DNA from: an uncultured Oscillospiraceae bacterium
Lineage (GTDB): Bacteria > Bacillota > Clostridia > Oscillospirales > Acutalibacteraceae
Reading direction: 5' to 3'
Length of the DNA stretch: 6,116 nt
Assembly: GCA_905211675.1 (NCBI GenBank)
Contig: CAJMBP010000082.1
Coordinates: forward strand, 1 to 6,116
This document shows positions 5,793 to 6,116 of this stretch, in pieces (within the stretch, counting starts at the first letter, position 1; every line of letters begins with the position of its first letter). A program made the translations under genes and the position numbers. Under the pieces are notes generated by a model. It saw only the letters and a program-made list of their open reading frames with translations, was not told the DNA's origin and did no database searches.

Positions 5793-5820
5793 AAAAAAAG
5801 TTCAAAAAAAATGAAAAAAA
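5793..5820 (+). promoter_or_regulatory. Phased A-tracts, probable UP element of the rRNA promoter
   Basis: Runs of 7, 8 and 7 A start at 5793, 5804 and 5814, directly upstream of the rRNA -35 box at 5824. This covers roughly -40 to -67 from the expected start, where the alpha-subunit C-terminal domain of RNA polymerase contacts UP elements. The 10-11 base spacing is close to one helical turn and predicts bent DNA. Confidence 0.65.
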
Positions 5821-5823
5821 GTG

Positions 5824-5852
5824 TTGACAAATGGGGATGGATATGGTAATAT
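5824..5852 (+). promoter_or_regulatory. rRNA operon promoter (sigma-A, extended -10)
   Basis: TTGACA at 5824-5829 is a perfect -35 box. After 17 bases comes TAATAT at 5847-5852, preceded by TGG at 5844-5846, an extended -10 motif. Transcription probably begins at one of the G residues at 5857-5859. In B. subtilis, rRNA promoters that start with G respond to the GTP level; the same is inferred here. An overlapping TATAAT at 5850-5855 would need a 20-base spacer and is less likely. Confidence 0.87.
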
Positions 5853-5888
5853 AATCGGGCACCTTTGAAAGAGGGTGTGCTTAAAAGA

Positions 5889-5902
5889 GCCCGAAAGCGG
5901 GC
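5889..5902 (+). other. Leader hairpin with AAAG loop
   Basis: GCCCG (5889-5893) pairs with CGGGC (5898-5902) around AAAG. The stem is short but all G-C, sits about 30 bases into the leader and comes just before the boxA-like element. It has no T-run, so it is not a terminator. Confidence 0.6.
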
Positions 5903-5905
5903 GAC

Positions 5906-5925
5906 GGACCTTGAAAATTAAACAA
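5906..5925 (+). promoter_or_regulatory. boxA-like antitermination element
   Basis: GGACCTTGAAAATTAAACAA resembles the TCTTTGAAAACTAAACA segment of Bacillus and Clostridium pre-rRNA leaders, where NusB-NusE bind nascent RNA and protect rRNA transcription from premature termination. The position between promoter and 16S fits. Assignment rests on similarity to that segment alone. Confidence 0.5.
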
Positions 5926-5986
5926 CGACAAGATAATAAGGACCCGACAATTCTTAAGAGAAATCGAGAGAAGAAGAGGACAATTA

Positions 5987-6004
5987 TTAATGCGTCAGCA
6001 TTAA
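5987..6004 (+). other. Leader hairpin with GTCA loop
   Basis: TTAATGC (5987-5993) and GCATTAA (5998-6004) form a perfect seven-base-pair stem around GTCA. It is followed by GTAAAT, not a T-run, so it is probably a leader fold or processing element. Confidence 0.55.
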
Positions 6005-6035
6005 GTAAATGAGTCAAAAGAACTTGAAAAAGATT

Positions 6036-6053
6036 TTAACACGAAAGTGTTGA
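6036..6053 (+). other. GNRA-capped hairpin just upstream of 16S
   Basis: TTAACAC (6036-6042) pairs with GTGTTGA (6047-6053), with one G-U pair, around a GAAA tetraloop. It ends about 8 bases before mature 16S and may be a landmark for 5' processing of the precursor. Confidence 0.55.
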
Positions 6054-6061
6054 GATACAAA

Positions 6062-6116
6062 TTTTTAGAGAGTTTGATCCTGGCTCAGGACGAACGCTGG
6101 CGGCGTGCCTAACACA
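6062..6116 (+). rRNA. 16S ribosomal RNA, 5' end (partial)
   Basis: The universal bacterial 16S 5' segment AGAGTTTGATCCTGGCTCAG is at 6069-6088, followed by GACGAACGCTGGCGGCGTGC. Setting base 6069 as E. coli position 8 places the mature 5' end at about 6062. The gene runs off the right edge. The sequence GCGTGCCTAACACA is common among Clostridia and other Firmicutes. Confidence 0.97.

Larger units (their letters stand above)
5859..6061 (+). other. Pre-rRNA 5' leader of the 16S gene
   Basis: About 200 transcribed bases lie between the expected start and mature 16S. They hold no protein gene, three short perfect or near-perfect hairpins and a boxA-like element. The segment just before 16S normally pairs with sequence after the 16S 3' end to make the RNase III processing stem; that partner lies outside the window. 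The stretch 5930-5985 is purine-rich and I see no clear structure in it. Confidence 0.75.

Noticed and set aside
5811..5849. Mini-frame starting at ATG 5811 (about 12 codons, Trp-rich) upstream of the rRNA operon
   Set aside because: It overlaps the rRNA promoter, and the purine-rich stretch at 5781-5788 that could serve as ribosome binding site is too far away. It is almost certainly promoter DNA.
5802..6017. - strand frame across the rRNA leader
   Set aside because: It runs antisense through the promoter and leader, has no ribosome binding site and resembles no protein I know.
1..6116. Mobile elements, CRISPR arrays, tRNA genes, phage or defence genes
   Set aside because: None seen: no transposase or integrase motif, no regularly spaced repeats, no tRNA-like cloverleaf, and no genes interrupting the compact core layout.

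Overview
The window looks like chromosomal core sequence from an endospore-forming member of the Clostridia (Firmicutes). The evidence is an intact spoIIAA-spoIIAB-sigF operon, an intact cotJABC operon, strong purine-rich ribosome binding sites, and a 16S rRNA 5' end with the GACGAACGCTGGCGGCGTGC block. I infer a relative of the Ruminococcaceae/Oscillospiraceae, but 55 bases of 16S do not fix the family. Every gene lies on the + strand, in the same direction as the rRNA operon at the right edge.

Layout. (1) 1-1324: folC, the folate polyglutamylation enzyme, whose reading frame is open to the left edge of the window and whose 5' part is conspicuously GC-rich. (2) 1349-1391: a strong hairpin with a T-run, ending only 14 bases before spoIIAA. 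(3) 1406-2845: the spoIIA operon. SpoIIAA (anti-anti-sigma), SpoIIAB (anti-sigma kinase) and sigma-F together form the forespore-specific switch of sporulation. SpoIIAB and sigF overlap by 8 bases. (4) 2842-4554: a well-formed sigma-A promoter, whose -35 box contains the sigF stop codon, drives a membrane-anchored GT2 glycosyltransferase (TTG start) and a compact formate/nitrite-transporter-family channel, closed by a clear terminator. (5) 4627-5725: cotJA-cotJB-cotJC, a spore coat module ending in a manganese-catalase-like protein, followed by an imperfect terminator. (6) 5726-6116: no protein gene; phased A-tracts, a strong rRNA promoter, a leader of about 200 nt with hairpins and a boxA-like element, and the first 55 bases of 16S rRNA.

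Two modules serve sporulation (the sigma-F switch and the coat proteins). The glycosyltransferase/channel pair between them looks like a vegetative unit with its own promoter. I see no mobile element, CRISPR array, tRNA, phage gene or defence system, and I do not claim a new multi-gene system. The points that best repay checking are the hairpin that any spoIIA transcript seems obliged to cross, the GC-rich patch and upstream in-frame opening of folC, the compact FNT channel paired with a glycosyltransferase, and the helically phased A-tracts in front of the rRNA promoter.
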